Assembly: GCA_949987565.1 (NCBI GenBank)
Contig: OX465102.1
Location: 17,009,506-17,073,505, forward strand
DNA: 64,000 bases
Reading direction: 5' to 3'
From: Luidia sarsii
Taxonomy: Eukaryota; Echinodermata; Asteroidea; Paxillosida; Luidiidae
The notes under the pieces are model-generated. The model saw only the letters and a list, made by a program, of their open reading frames with translations, was not told where the DNA came from and made no database searches. Below are positions 1 to 10,344 of the stretch, in pieces. Position 1 is the stretch's first letter; each line of letters begins with the position of its first letter. The position numbers and the translations under genes are program-made.

Positions 1-111
1 GACATCTTACACGTTTGTGTCAAACAAACTACGACTACAACAGCAGCCAGTCACATTCCGTCCGCTCCACAAGAAATCCCAACTGGCTGATCTCGTAACG
101 CGGCACTGGGG

Positions 112-256
112 TGGATTTCACAAAGCCTTGCGATGCATCGTAACTCAACTTACGATGGATAACCCATCGTAAGTTGTGATGGGCCGTATGGTTCCTGTGC
201 AGTGCTCATCGTCTTGCGATTGATCGGAAGTTGCGATGGGTTTGGTGAAATCGACC
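112..256 (-). mobile_element. MITE-like element, GATGCATCGTAA family, copy 1
   Basis: This is a short non-coding element of about 145 bp whose ends are imperfect inverted repeats: GGATTTCACAAAGCC at the left and the reverse complement of GGTTTGGTGAAATC at the right. The interior contains GATGCATCGTAA and ACGATGGATAA. The same interior and ends recur in the opposite orientation at 20150-20294 and 35800-35937, which shows a dispersed family. No coding capacity is present, so a non-autonomous DNA transposon is the natural reading. Target-site duplications were not identified. Confidence 0.65.
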
Positions 257-560
257 CCTGGTCTCATTTCGGGCGCGGAATTGCACGGATACAGCAACAA
301 CAAGAAACATGGCTGCGGTGTAAAAAAAAAACACACACAGCGACTACGCAACCGCACCCTTCCCGAACTACTGCACCAACCACAAGACATCGACCACAAT
401 GGCGGCGTCGGCCGCCACGGTTAGAGGGACCGCAATCGCATTAGAACCCCAACGAGAGCATCCCAGGAAACGCGTCCATCTCATCAAACAACCCGAGTCG
501 AACATGACCGACCACTGCGGCAAACACAGAACTCCCGCGTCGTCGACGCTTTCGAAAAAT

Positions 561-755
561 AAGTTCTGTTGTCAAAAAGATCATCGGTTGAGTGCCGGTT
601 GAATTCATCCGACCGATAAAATTTCCCCCGGTAGAAAACCGATTGTACTGGACTCTGAGGTGAAAAATACACGATGGCTCTCCGGTCGGTGGTAATGACA
701 TCGGACGGGTCAAATCATCTGATACCCAACCGATGATCTTTTTGACAAGAGTCCT
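561..755. mobile_element. MITE, ATCATCGGTTG family, copy 1
   Basis: This is one of three near-identical ~190-bp elements in the window (others at 1281-1472 and 58985-59174). The ends are inverted repeats of about 28 bp containing CTTGTCAAAAAGATCATCGG. The interior, with CGACCGATAAAAT and TACACGATGGCTCTCCGG, is conserved between copies. The left end of this copy is more diverged (AAGTTCTGTTG instead of AGGTCTCTTG). It has no coding capacity and fits a non-autonomous DNA transposon; the superfamily is not clear because I could not define a target duplication. Confidence 0.8.
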
Positions 756-942
756 AATCAAGACTCATAACGACAATCGTTGGGTGCCTTGCATGCATAA
801 GGGAACAAAGGGAACAGAGGGAACCAAAGGAAGGTTGCTCAGGCTATTTTTTAAAGACCCATAATGTTCTTGTTTATATGCGCTTCGATCATTATATCCA
901 CATGCATTCCGTGTTAACATAACACGTCATGAAAACTATACA

Positions 943-1223
943 TTTAATGGACCTTTCCCCATGAAATATGCAAATAGACCTAGCGCATGCGCTTAATTAA
1001 ATTGGTGGGCAAGCGGGCTGCCAACCAATCTTAGTTTTCCACGGGCGTGCGCGCGTTCCTTCTCACTAACAGTTCAGTTTGGCGTGCGGTCATTGGCTGT
1101 TCAGCGTCTCCTACGCGCGTATTTCGAAACCTGCACGCAACGCGCACTCGTTTGCCCACCAATTTAGTAAAGCGCATGCGCCAGCTCTTATTTGCATATT
1201 TCATGTGAAAGGTCCATTGTAAA
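943..1223. mobile_element. MITE with ~70-bp terminal inverted repeats
   Basis: The left end (TTTAATGGACCTTT, CATGAAATATGCAAATA, GCGCATGCGCTT, AAATTGGTGGGCAA) is repeated inverted at the right end, with GCGCATGCGC and TTTGCATATTTCATG readable as the mirror of the left side. The arms are about 70-75 nt with a few mismatches and a small indel, around a ~130-bp interior. It has no coding capacity. It lies between two copies of a different MITE family (561-755 and 1281-1472). A non-autonomous DNA transposon is inferred from this structure alone, as there is only one copy in the window. Confidence 0.75.
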
Positions 1224-1280
1224 ACGCCATCAAACGGACCGGACAATTTTTTCCCCAGCAGAAGAGCATAAAGTGATATA

Positions 1281-1472
1281 AGGTCTCTTGTCAAAAAGAT
1301 CATCGGTTGAGTGCCGGTTGAATTCATCCGACCGATAAAATGGCCCCCGGTAGAAAACCGATTGTATACTGGACTCTGGGGTGAAAAATACACGATGGCT
1401 CTCCGGTGGAAATTATATCGGACGGGTCAAATCATCTGATACTCAACCGATGATCTTTTTGACAAGAGTCCT
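1281..1472. mobile_element. MITE, ATCATCGGTTG family, copy 2
   Basis: This is the best-preserved copy of the family (192 bp). It begins AGGTCTCTTGTCAAAAAGAT and ends with the inverted counterpart TTTGACAAGAGTCCT. The interior is nearly identical to the copies at 561-755 and 58985-59174. High similarity between copies suggests recent activity in this genome. Confidence 0.85.
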
Positions 1473-4077
1473 AAGCGTCTGAACGCATTTGCGCCTGTTT
1501 GCCGGACACTAGATTGACACACTTCTTCGATCTGATTGGTGGGTCCTTCAGGAGCGACCACGTCAGCCACAGAATAGTAGTTCAGTTGCTTGATGTCGGT
1601 ATTAACAAAAAAACATTTCACCTCCATCTTCCTTGCCTTGACTGAGCGCTCTTCGTTTTGATTCCACACTCCGCGCGCCGGCAGCAGAACCAGCTGCATG
1701 CATTTAATACACGATATCGGAATACCGCAGTGTCGGACGGCCAAGTCGCCCGGATTCCCGAGGTCGATAAATGGCCTGCCTTAGACCGGGGGATAAATCC
1801 GCACACGCCTCATCGCTTACAGACACTTCCCCCTCTGCCCAATTATTACCTCAATCTGTTCCCCCGAAGAGAAGCAGATTGTGTTCGCATCATTTTTTTT
1901 TCTATTCAATTCTCTGTCTCCATTGAGACCGCTCGTGGAACCCCCCCCCCCTCAAAAAAAAAGTGTCGTTCAGGGAGGAAGGCAGGGTGGGATAGGAGTA
2001 GGGAGGGAGAGGAAGGAGGGAGGGAGAGGAAGGAACGGCGGGGGCAGCAGCGGGCAATCGGGCCCGACTCTGTGGGGCCCGGCGCCCGCTCGGTACGGCC
2101 GACTGGATGGATCCCGTTCCCGCCAAGAACTCCCGGAATGTCTGGAGCGCTCTGCCAGACAGCTTGCCAGGAGAACGCCCCATGCCGTGGTCGACACGCG
2201 CTTGCTCTATTTTGAGCCTGGGGCGATGCAAGAGAAGCGATACGGCGTTGACAGACATGGGTTCACACGCTCTAAAAACACCAAACAAAACCGGGCGTGT
2301 TTTCATAGGATGCCGTAGGTGTAGAGGCCATAATCCCATCAGAAAAGAAAACAACTTATTTTTGTTTCAATACAAAAGCTCATAGCTTGGATCGCTAGAA
2401 AAGCATTCTCAGACCGCAAACCTCCGTTAAGCAGCTTTTGCCGCAATGTTAACCAACAAAGTGATCCAGAATCCAAGATTTCATCCGGATCCAAATCGAC
2501 GCTTTGTGGAATCCGCAACTGATTTTTTACTAATTTCTGAAAGGACTTTACGAGAGTAAGACTTTAATGAGCAAACATATAGGATAACCCTCAGACAAAT
2601 TGCCAATGAGGTATTCAACAGCCAATGACTTAGACTCCTGAATATACAGTTTACACAACTACAAATGTAATGCCAGTAACAAATTTTCGAATACTTGTTT
2701 AATGTTATTCAAAACTTTGTTTATGACGTGAATTACGTTTAAATGATACGAAGTGATTTCTGCCGCGTGAAGTTCGTTGGATTTATATAGATAGGCCCTA
2801 CCTCTTGTGCCCCCGAAAAAATGCGCCTTCGGCGTTTGACACCACAAACTCAGCGAGTCTAAACTAAATGAAAGAAGTTTTCAACAAGTATTGATCAAAA
2901 TGGTTGATGCTGATCCTGGTCCGGTTCCACCAGAAAGATGCAATGCTGAGATTGGTCAGAATGTTGGTCATACCAGACGGTTTTTTTACGGTATATCCTC
3001 TTCACCTTTCTAATGATTTATTCAGGAGCATATCGAAGGCCTGCTGAGATTGAAGTTGGCCACGAAAATGGGAATTCCATGTCACTAGCGCCACGAAGTT
3101 CACGGGGAGCTGGATTTATATGCCAGAAGAGCAATTGACGAACTCGCCCGTCACACCGGCTCAGATCAGCTGCGACCCCATCGTTTTCAAAGGCCTTTCT
3201 ATATTTATAGCCGGTCTATACTGGGCCGCACTAGATGCTGAAGCAAACTTTTTGTGCGTGATCTATCACCTTCAAGAGTATAGGCGAAACTTGGCGGAGC
3301 GCCTACAAATACACACGGTAAAATGAAAAATAAAAAATCCCGCACAAATGGATTGGAACGCTGCATTGGAAGTACCGAGTGAGCGGTCTGGAAATTGGAT
3401 ACTAAATCGTTAAGTACGCGATGAGAGACGGACTCGTACGGATCGCGTTACTGGATAAACTATCTGCGCGCTATAAGCTGGCCTGGCGTGTCTTTAGCAC
3501 ACATTTGGAGGGTTCAAAACCTGGCTCTTGTCCGTTGCCATCGCCCGATGACGTCACTTGGGGGGGGGGGGAAGAAACCTTCAGCTATTTCTGTTTGCGT
3601 TCGACATTATTTTCGTACGTCTCTATATGACGGCGCTTGAATTTACCACCGCTGTGGATAGACCAACGTACCACTGCGTGATGAGTCCCCCCACTCTCCC
3701 TCTTTTTCTCGACAGAAAATGAGACTTGAGGTTTCACATATGACGCCCAAATACGAGTGGGCCTTTGATGGGTTTGTTTGCAAATAGCATTCACGGAATT
3801 CACATTTTCTGGAAGTCCATTGCCGCATCGTCAGAGGACTATTTTCGTCCACTCAACCGATCGCACACGCACGAGGTATCACTCCCTCCTTTTTTGTCAA
3901 AGTACAGTTTTGGAAAATCTTTATAGTGTGAAAGGATTATGAGCAATCGATACCAATGCGTTTTCGTCGCAAAGCATCAGCTTGGTTGCAAAGACCGAAA
4001 ACGAGTGCATGCGTTTATTTGTAGACACCATGTTACGCGCACTGAACTAAAATTTGTCTAAATTTCCAACGCAGTAA

Positions 4078-4490
4078 AGGCTGCCGCACACGAGAGCTAT
4101 CTGCTGAGCAAAAAGTCTCTCGAGGTCGTTAGCTATGCACGTAGCTCTCATGTGCGCTGAACTTTTGGTGAGATTTCTGCATCATGAGGCCGTGAGACCA
4201 ATATCTATCCTGTTTGATTTTTTTTCGCCTCTCGTGGATGAAAACTCATCGTGCGCGGCGACTTGAGCTACGTGCTGAGCAAAAATTAACAACTGGCCAA
4301 TAAAAAGCGCACGCTCTGTTCACGTGATGGCTTCCAAAAATATATTTTTTTCGCTCAGCACGTAGCTCAAGTCGCCGCACACGATGAGGCAGAAATCTCA
4401 CCAAAAGTTCAGCGCACACGAGAGCTACGTGCTGAGCTAACGACCTCGAGAAAATTTTGCTCAGCAGATAGCACTCGTGTGCGGCGACCT
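4078..4490. mobile_element. Long palindromic (foldback) element
   Basis: The left side starts CTGCCGCACACGAGAGCT and the right side ends with the inverted counterpart, AGCACTCGTGTGCGGCGACC. The arms match for about 140 nt, through motifs such as CTGCTGAGCAAAA, CGAGGTCGTTAGCT, ACGTAGCTCTC and CTTTTGGTGAGATTTCTGC. The left arm carries an extra ~65 nt (4181-4245) absent from the right arm, after which pairing resumes at TCATCGTG. The central loop near 4290-4345 is AT-rich. It has no coding capacity. A foldback DNA transposon or large MITE is the likely origin. Confidence 0.8.
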
Positions 4491-4517
4491 TCGGGGTGCG
4501 CCCTTTCGTCTCATATG

Positions 4518-4650
4518 GTATGCTCAGTGCTTCGCCCGATTGCCTGTTTGAACTAAAATCAAAAGTAGCTCAGGGGGGATTCGAACCTGCCACCCAAGAT
4601 TTCATGTTCAGAGGGCTCGCTCAAGAGACCACCGGACTAATGGAAGTCAT
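4518..4650 (-). mobile_element. tRNA-derived SINE, copy A
   Basis: On the minus strand there is a tRNA-like head with an A-box-like TTAGTCCGGTGGTCTC and a B box GGTTCGAATCC, about 45 nt apart. It is followed by a tail containing the reverse of GCTCAGTGCTTCGCCCG, shared with the other SINE copies in this window. The acceptor stem does not form properly and there is no anticodon arm, so this is not a functional tRNA gene. Confidence 0.6.
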
Positions 4651-5740
4651 GTGGTGAATTCGAAATACAATTTTTTGGGGTGAAGGATGTTTTCATTTTG
4701 CGCTGTTCTAGAGTTCTCGCTGTACGTCAAAGCATTGATTCGCCCATAGTCCATTGACAATTCAACGTTGTCTGTGGGCTCTAAAAACCCGCATACCACT
4801 GGCACGACCTCGAGTATACTGTAATGCCTTTTAAGGAAACGTTAAAAAACAACATTTTACGTCGGTTGATTCTTAAGCAAGCCCTCTGAATGTGCTCAGT
4901 GGCACTTTCAAATTTCGATCGATCTTCCGGCTGTTTTCTCTCTCAAAACAGACTTGGCCGGAAGTGTTGAACCGTGAAAATGGCCGACTTGTTTTTCATG
5001 TGCACCGTGTTTGCTCAATCGGACCAAGCATGATCGTCTTTCGCTGATATCGGTCAGTGTTGTAGTGCGTCCTCGACGAGGTCCAATTTTTTTTTTCGTT
5101 CGAGTGCTCGGTGCTGTGTTTGGCGTCCCAGTTAAACTACTTCAGAAAAAAGGGGGACAGCAAATCGGGACGTGACTTTAGTGGCGGCGTCGGGGCGAGA
5201 GGCGCCTTGGCACGGCACGTGACGGTGCATCGCGTGGAGGGAGCCCTTCCGTATTTCTGCCCCGATGGCGCCCAGTATACGCAGGTAGATTGCCCCCCCC
5301 CCCCTGCCCAACGACGCTCCCCTTGTCCCGCCGTCCATGCAAAGCAGCGGGCCGTTTCTCTCCCTCCACCCCACCCCGAGGAAAGATCCTCAACCGAATT
5401 TCTGTAATTTCAAGCGGCAGTAGTGCCGTGCCCTCGTCTTAAAGGTGAAATGGTAAACCGAGTGTCATTACGTAGGGTACTTGGTATTCCGAAACTGTTG
5501 GCAGGGCCTATTATTGTATTGCAAACCTGGTAGCTGAAAAAGGCGTTAGCGTACAGTACTCAAGTGTAAATGGAAGTAGGTAGAATTGGCGCGACTGAAA
5601 ATCAACACCTTTTATCGTCAATATGTACACCGTCATAAACAATACTTTGAATAAATAAGACTTAAGGCTATCCATGATGGTGTTAATAATAAAGAGTATA
5701 GGTTTGCGTCGACACCATGTACGGTACAACAGCATTTGTG

Positions 5741-5825
5741 ATTGAGTGTAGTTTTGAAAAGAACCAGTGACTTTACACCTAGTCCGAGTGTAAAATACCT
5801 GGTTCTTTTCAGAACCACACTCAAT
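5741..5825. repeat. Perfect-loop foldback of the GGTTCTTTTCAGAACC family
   Basis: An 85-bp sequence folds on itself. The outer arms (ATTGAGTGTAGTTTTGAAAA and the inverted TTTTCAGAACCACACTCAAT) match over 26 nt with about two mismatches, and an inner TTTACAC/GTGTAAA pair continues the stem. Its flank GGTTTGCGTCGACACCATGT matches the flank of the related elements at 23336 and 46585. It is therefore a member of the same family, lacking the GAAACG hairpin core. Confidence 0.6.
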
Positions 5826-7420
5826 TACAACAGAATATTATTTCACATGGTTTCACTGTGAATCTATACTCTTTATTATTAATATTTTGTATAACTTCAA
5901 AATACCAACTGGTTGCCTCACTGTCAAAAAGGGTCAACTTTGGATATGTTGGCAAAATCAGGCACAAACTTCATTCTAGACAAAAGGTTTCCTTCAACAA
6001 TGTCCATTTTTGGGCCATTCTAACAATTCATAAGGAAATATATACAATTTCGCTTCAAACGTTTCTGCACACTAAAGATTTGTTTTTGGTAGAAAACTTT
6101 TCTCACATAATTTATTAGACGATTCATTTCTTTCTTTGATTCTGCAGTTTTAGGTCTACATGGCACAATGTTCGGAATTGCCAAGCGAAATAGCAACGAT
6201 ACTGCATTGAATAATTAAAGTCTTTCTGAAACAGTTGAGGTTTTGATGCTGCTGCTGGTAGAATCTCTGTTGACCTCGGACCGGATAGAGGCCGGTCTAT
6301 CGGGCAGCCTCTTTCAGTGGTATGCGCATGTACGTCCTGTGTTATTGTGATGGCAACACACGCGTACCGTTACATGGTAGGACAGAAGACCGAGAACCCG
6401 GCACAGGGAGCTCGCATTTAGGGAGCAGCTGGAGCCGAGACTTTATTGTTGCAAAGTGTCTTGCCTAGGGACACTGTCACCGCCGACCTCACCGTGTTGC
6501 TGCTCAGGCCGGCCCCCAGACCACTGGCCCAGATCGGCGGCGACGCATTGGGGCCACCACGGTCCCCTGGACTCCGCCCTTGCGCCCTATAGATGTTGCC
6601 CGCTGGTCCCCCGCAGCCAAACCCTCCTGCACCGGGGTGCACCGTCGATGGCTGAGCCGAGCATCGATCAGAAAAGGCCCCCGGCCAGTCGAAGCTCGTC
6701 CCGGCCAATCTGTGGGAAGGGCCGTCGTCCTGCCGAGACCCAAACAAATCAGTTAAAAGGCGGGCCGAGTGGATTTTGAACTCCGCTTTCCGATCGAAGA
6801 AAAAAGCACCGCGTTTGAGCGGGGACATTATTAAGCTGTCAACATGCAGGGTCCCACTTCCAATAAAAATGGCATCGATTCTACTTTGTCTTTGCTTCTC
6901 AGCTGAAAAGATGAGGGGGTATTGTGCACTTTCAACTGATGCTCTCTACAAGCTCGCATGGCCTCCCACTCCTTGATAGCATCACAATCCATAGTTTTTT
7001 AAACAAGTAGGACGTTCATCTCCAGCGCGAGTCAATATCTGGAATCGTCTTCCGAAAACCATATAAGTCGGAGACGTTTCGCACCCTGGCATAGTCTTTT
7101 AAGAAAAGAGGTTACTGAATAGTACCCAAAGTTCGAAATCTATGCAATCCAATTTAGCTGCAGTGAACCATTGATTGGTCCATGTAGAATTTCTTCTGAA
7201 GTGGCCGACGGCCTATTTTACAATCCGACTGAAATCAAATGTCTACACGAGGTGCATGCGTGTCCTTCTCATGAGATGCAATGGGCTTTTTAGTTGCAAA
7301 CCAGAGAACAGCAGATGAGGGATTATTCAGAGGGGGGTTTAAAACTTACGTTAAACAGAGAGCAGCCTCACTTTAGTTGGGATGTTTCCATCGAGGAGAA
7401 TGTAATTTAATGAGGTCTTG

Positions 7421-7560
7421 CCCCGCTCGACGTGATAAACAATGAATTCTCAGTGCTTTGCCCGATGCCCGATGGACACATTTCAGGCAGCTCGGGCGGG
7501 ATTCGAACCTGCCACACTTGTTCCCGCTTTTTAACGTCATGGTATATCCCTGACGCAATG
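7421..7560 (-). mobile_element. tRNA-derived SINE, copy B
   Basis: The minus strand carries a B box (GGTTCGAATCCCGCCCGAGCT read on minus) followed by the family tail, seen on the plus strand as CTCGACGTGATAAACAATGA and TCAGTGCTTTGCCC. The A-box end is eroded. It lies head to head with copy C at 7609, about 50 bp away. Confidence 0.65.
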
Positions 7561-7608
7561 CGGTAGCCGCAGTGATACAGTATTCGAATCCGCCGTACGA
7601 CCTCCACC

Positions 7609-7765
7609 AGCTCAATGGGCAAGTGGTTAAGACGTCTGCACTATAGAATGCAGGAGTCGCGGGTTCGAATCCCGCCCGAGCTGTCTGTTTTTGTTGTTGT
7701 TGTCACCAGGCACAGGGCCAAGCACTGAGCATTCAGTGTTTATCACGTCGAGCAAGGCAAAGCTT
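7609..7765 (+). mobile_element. tRNA-derived SINE, copy C (best preserved)
   Basis: The first 73 nt are tRNA-like: AGCTC at the start pairs with GAGCT at the end, an A-box-like TGGGCAAGTGGTTAAGACG is present, a CTGCA/TGCAG stem sits where an anticodon arm would be, and the T arm is GCGGG-TTCGAAT-CCCGC. The anticodon-like loop has eight bases and the D arm is irregular, so I do not call a tRNA gene. The tail continues with a GTT-rich stretch, CACCAGGCACAGGGCC, GCATTCAGTGTTTATCACG and GAGCAAGGC, shared with other copies. Confidence 0.7.
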
Positions 7766-8943
7766 CATCGAACTGACTTCAAATTACATTTTCATCATTG
7801 ATTACTTAAGCCCAGTCAGTAGGGGCCTCTTTGATAAATATTGTCTCAATCATCCAGGCGGGTTGCAGTCTTCAGGTTTAGTTGAAATTGATTGTTTTGC
7901 TCACAAACGGCAACCCATCAGCGAATGAAAATAGAGGTCTGTGGGGAGCGTTTTGATCGGACCGACTCTTCGAAATTGTGCTCCGTGCAGCTATAAGGAC
8001 ACGGAACAAACTGCTTTGTCATTATCCGAATGTGCACAGCAGATGGCTGACCCATTACTATACACGGGCCTGTATTCTGTTGTGCCTTAGGCTGGATGAA
8101 GGTTGCTACCCTGATACATGAATTGCCATCAGGAAATTACCTGGGCGTGCTTGACTGATCGGTCCCAGTTGAATCCACTTCCGCCTCAGATTACGTATAA
8201 AATGGCCATTCCATGCGGAACGGGCCATTTATAATCATACTATAAATACGACGTTCTAATAAGACTGTGGCACGGGAGCCGTGAAGCTGACCACACGCAT
8301 AGTGCGGAATGGCTTAAAAGTATGTCCGCTTGAGCGCCTGACACATGGTTTGAGCAGGCGCCTTTAGAGAATTTGAAAACGTAAATAAGTAACGACTCGT
8401 GATTGATGCGCTTGTGTCGCAAGGGGGTATTTCGTTCGATGACTTGAAGGATGGAGCGGTGCCAGAATTTTAAAGACTACTAACTGCCTGTGTGACCTAA
8501 GATATACAATCCTCAATTCAGTGCTCGCATTTTGCGTCCTAGCTGGATAGCTCTCAGAGGTCTCCTTTCCCCTTTTCCCTTCCTTTTTTTAAAGGCCCCG
8601 TTTGTATCTGAACGCCACACCGTTTTATTTCCCCACTGTTTTGGAAACTTTTCGTCACTAATAAATGCAGTACTTGGGAAGGTTTACCAAACAAAACGCG
8701 TCACAGGTTGTCAGTTGCTTGCTTATCGTGACACTGCATGATCACCGGTATACTTTTGTTTCGATACAGACTCATCAGTGTACACAATGTGCACGGCTAC
8801 GCGTTTACCGGAAATGTATACGTAAATGTAAAGGTCAACGTATACTTGAATAGACTGGCGCCGGAAATCTAAGTCACGTTGAGAGTAGCTTCCTGTATAC
8901 AAATTGGAATATTTACGCTGCCTTTCCGTCCGTCTGTCCACAG

Positions 8944-9125
8944 GGTTGGAGTACCGTAAACTCATGGACAGTTTCGGGGAGGAGTTCTTCTGCCTTTGCT
9001 TCGAACGTTACGGCGCCGTAATAGGCGCACTGGGAGGCACCCTGTGCGATTTCTATGGCAACATCGACGGCTTCTACGAACACATTTTATCCCAAGATAT
9101 AATCAACGAGGAGTATTTACCTCAG
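8944..9125 (+). CDS. GUCY1A: Soluble guanylate cyclase alpha subunit, exon A (H-NOX C-terminal part)
   Basis: This exon encodes 60 complete residues plus the last two bases of a Gly codon (LEYRKLMDSFGEEFFCLCFE onward). It matches the alpha-subunit H-NOX helical region: SFGEEFF, CFERYGAVIGALGGTLCDFY and IDGFYEHI align with vertebrate alpha SLGEEVF, ...VVGGTLKDF and the following helix. Where beta subunits have the haem-ligating His in LDALHDHL, this protein has Tyr (IDGFYEHI), so it should not bind haem. The acceptor is a pyrimidine-rich tract ending CCACAG before 8944 (phase 1); the donor CAG|GTGGGT at 9126 is phase 0 and joins exon B. Upstream exons for the N-terminus were not found. Confidence 0.93.
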
Positions 9126-9783
9126 GTGGGTTGATCGTGACCTTTATTTTTTACGTCAATAGGTCGTCGTTGGTTTTGAAACGATTTTCGAAATCCCGAA
9201 AGTGTGACGTTACGTGATGAAACGAAGCATCTGCCATAGATTACGGCTGCTGATGTAAGCGTATGTTATCAATGCTTGATATTTTGGATGCGTGCCATCT
9301 GCTATCGATGTATGATATTATTATTGTAAATACAAGGCATCCGGTACAAATGCGTGGCATTTTGTCTATGTGCGTGGTATCCCCTATAATAAGTTCTGCG
9401 TGTTATCTAATTTGGATGCATGTCCTCCAGTTCAGATGCGTGATGTCTTTTATACGTGCGTGGTTTATACAAGATGCGTGACATAAATTTTAGGCTTGAC
9501 ATTTTTAGCTTGTTTGTTACATATGCTAAGTGTGGTAAAATATCATAACTAACGGGTAATATGCGTGGCAAATGCTATTCGAGACATCTAAGCTGCCTAC
9601 GTGACACCCACTCTCTCTGCGTGATATCCACAGGCCTTGTTGTGGCGTACCATAGGGATGCTAAGTTGTTTAAGTGGTGTTACCTTTGAGGCGCCCGACT
9701 AGCACATCAACAAGTGTGATGACCGTTTTGATGAGCGTTTGGTATAAAGACGTTTCTTCTCTTCCTCGTCTTGCCTCCCAAAG
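9126..9783 (+). other. Intron (658 bp) with degenerate GCGTG minisatellite
   Basis: This intron lies between exons A and B. About 9280-9630 is filled with irregularly spaced variants of TGCGTGGYAT, for example near 9289, 9352, 9371, 9398, 9439, 9456, 9474, 9562 and 9618, at steps of roughly 17-27 bp in the denser part. This looks like a decayed minisatellite. The 3' end is a good pyrimidine tract (CTTCTCTTCCTCGTCTTGCC) followed by CAAAG. Confidence 0.75.
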
Positions 9784-10344
9784 ATAAACCCTCCAGCCTA
9801 CCGATGCTCAACGGAGCCGGACGGCAAGCTTCTCCTGCACTTCTACACCACGAGCCACAGCATGGAGCTGAGCATGATGGGACAGATCCGCATGGCCTCC
9901 ATCCTGCTCTTCAACACCTTCGTGCAGGTGGAGGTGGTCAAGCAGCGGGGGCACGGCTGCGACCACTGCGTCTACGCCATCCAGCCCCTGCTCGAGGACC
10001 CGCGGAACGGTATGAAGTGCTTGCAGAGCAGCGGCGTGGAGCAGAACACCTCGCCCATCCACCTGGACGCCAAGATCAACGTGCGCATCTTCTGCGCGGC
10101 CTTCCCCTTCCACGTCATGTTCAACCGGCAGCTGGTCATCCTGCAGGTGGGCGACACTGTCATGCGAATGTTCTCCTCCCGTGCCTCGAGCAATGGACTC
10201 AACTTCAACTCGTACTTCAAGGTGCTGTCGCCGGAAATCCGGCCGGTGACCTTCGACGGCGTCCTGGGTCAGATCAATAAGTCCTTCATCCTCGAGTCCA
10301 CGGGGATCGGACTGACGGCCAGAACCAAGGATGGAACGCCCGAG
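9784..10344 (+). CDS. GUCY1A: Soluble guanylate cyclase alpha subunit, exon B (H-NOX end and H-NOBA)
   Basis: This 561-bp exon encodes 187 residues, phase 0 at both ends. Residues 5-70 (PAYRCSTEPDGKLLLHFY and onward) are the end of the H-NOX domain. Residues 100-187, from VRIFCAAFPFHVMFNRQLVI, are the H-NOBA/PAS-like domain that mediates alpha-beta dimer contacts; the FCAAFPFHVMFNRQLVILQ block is the family hallmark (FCKAFPFHIIFDRDLVV in beta, FCKTFPFHFMFDKDMTI in alpha). The acceptor AAAG|AT at 9783 keeps the frame from exon A; the alternative CCAG at 9796 would break phase. The donor is GAG|GTAAGC. The exon is clearly more GC-rich than its introns. A stretch of about 35 residues (positions 55-90, Cys-rich) is poorly conserved, as in other alpha subunits. 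Confidence 0.96.

Larger units (their letters stand above)
1..8943. other. Upstream region, no exon recognised
   Basis: This is either the 5' flank of the guanylate cyclase alpha gene or, more likely, one of its introns, because the exon at 8944 begins inside a codon. The missing N-terminal exon(s) should encode roughly 110-130 residues, the last ending one base into a Gly codon. I did not recognise such an exon. The region holds the MITEs, palindromes and SINEs listed separately, a purine-rich stretch near 1965-2045, and two GC-rich patches (about 5170-5400 and 6420-6780) whose open frames match nothing I recognise. The rest, including 2350-4070 and 7770-8900, shows nothing I can assign. Confidence 0.6.

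Noticed and set aside
441..761. Frame of 106 codons over the first MITE (GRMNSTGTQPMIFLT)
   Set aside because: Translation of MITE sequence recurring in three copies; no start or stop context is conserved.
7609..7682. Functional tRNA gene
   Set aside because: The T arm is perfect, but the anticodon loop has eight bases, the D arm is irregular, and a shared non-tRNA tail follows as in other copies; it is a SINE head.
9771..10280. 169-codon frame overlapping exon B in another frame, and the 195-codon antisense frame
   Set aside because: Shadows of the GC-rich cyclase exon, whose frame is fixed by homology and splice phase.
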